Source: Clostridia bacterium (GTDB taxonomy: Bacteria; Bacillota_A; Clostridia; Christensenellales; Aristaeellaceae). From it: 47,429 bases of DNA. Below are positions 47,374 through 47,429 of this stretch, in pieces; positions within the stretch are counted from its first letter, which is position 1; every line of letters begins with the position of its first letter. Where the stretch lies: assembly GCA_017530275.1 (NCBI GenBank), contig JAFXMP010000252.1, forward strand, positions 1 to 47,429. Direction: 5' to 3'. Under the pieces are notes generated by a model, which saw only the letters and a list, made by a program, of their open reading frames with translations, was not told the origin of the DNA and ran no database searches. Both the position numbers and the translations under genes were made by a program.

Positions 47374-47429
47374 ATCCAAGCGCTCGAAAAACGGGGCCTT
47401 GAGAGAGGGACCGGGAGGGCGCGGGAATC

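Overview
The window looks like a chromosomal segment of a GC-rich, Gram-positive-type Clostridia (Firmicutes) bacterium, plausibly an uncultured gut lineage. Signs are T-box leaders, a Spo0A-like DNA-binding protein, DUF177-rpmF, TmcAL, DUF4250, a ThrE/DUF3815 exporter pair, strong AGGAGG ribosome sites and sigma-A promoters with 17-18 bp spacers. This assignment is inferred from gene content, not from a marker-gene search. No rRNA, tRNA, CRISPR array, transposase, integrase or phage gene was recognised.

Layout. 1-2300: a field of six abutting hairpins, a PhnP-like hydrolase with a DUF4250 protein (minus strand), then DUF177-rpmF. 2300-6800: a valine-type T-box leader controlling a small membrane protein and valS, followed by a DUF4304-like protein and an orphan antitoxin. 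6800-8600: the 16S rRNA methyltransferases rsmH and rsmI. 8690-12990 (minus): a PAS/EAL c-di-GMP protein coupled to UDP-galactopyranose mutase. 13160-15860: a YhhN protein, the split ThrE-type exporter and a Spo0A-like regulator with a degenerate receiver. 15950-23100 (mostly minus): trmL, an isolated tagaturonate-reductase C-terminal domain, an ATP-grasp ligase with two esterases, an alanyl-tRNA editing protein, a nucleoside phosphorylase and ridA. 23150-26040 (minus): a promoter, a T-box leader and an XRE-cupin-acyl-CoA synthetase fusion flanked by inverted hairpin repeats. 26120-33310: a 2295-residue multi-PAS GGDEF/EAL protein. 33330-38840 (minus): a heparinase II/III-like protein, a histidine phosphatase, two-subunit fumarate hydratase and tmcAL. 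38890-43970 (plus): a DUF1934 protein, an unknown protein, a UlaG-like hydrolase, a second hairpin field, a PHP phosphoesterase, a HIT protein, rpsU and a secreted SH3 protein. 44070-47030 (minus): a Kv-type potassium channel and a surface 5'-nucleotidase with a coiled-coil stalk.

Three kinds of non-coding structure recur. (1) Six copies of an inverted-repeat element whose ends are runs of a degenerate heptamer GAGAGTT. (2) Four copies of a long hairpin with G5-A3-CC arms and a conserved tail; two of them flank the acyl-CoA synthetase in inverted orientation. (3) Two dense hairpin fields, at 5-225 and 40656-41052. These structures, the T-box on the acyl-CoA synthetase fusion, the very large c-di-GMP protein and the Spo0A-like protein are the most unusual content. 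Nothing here by itself proves a new system.
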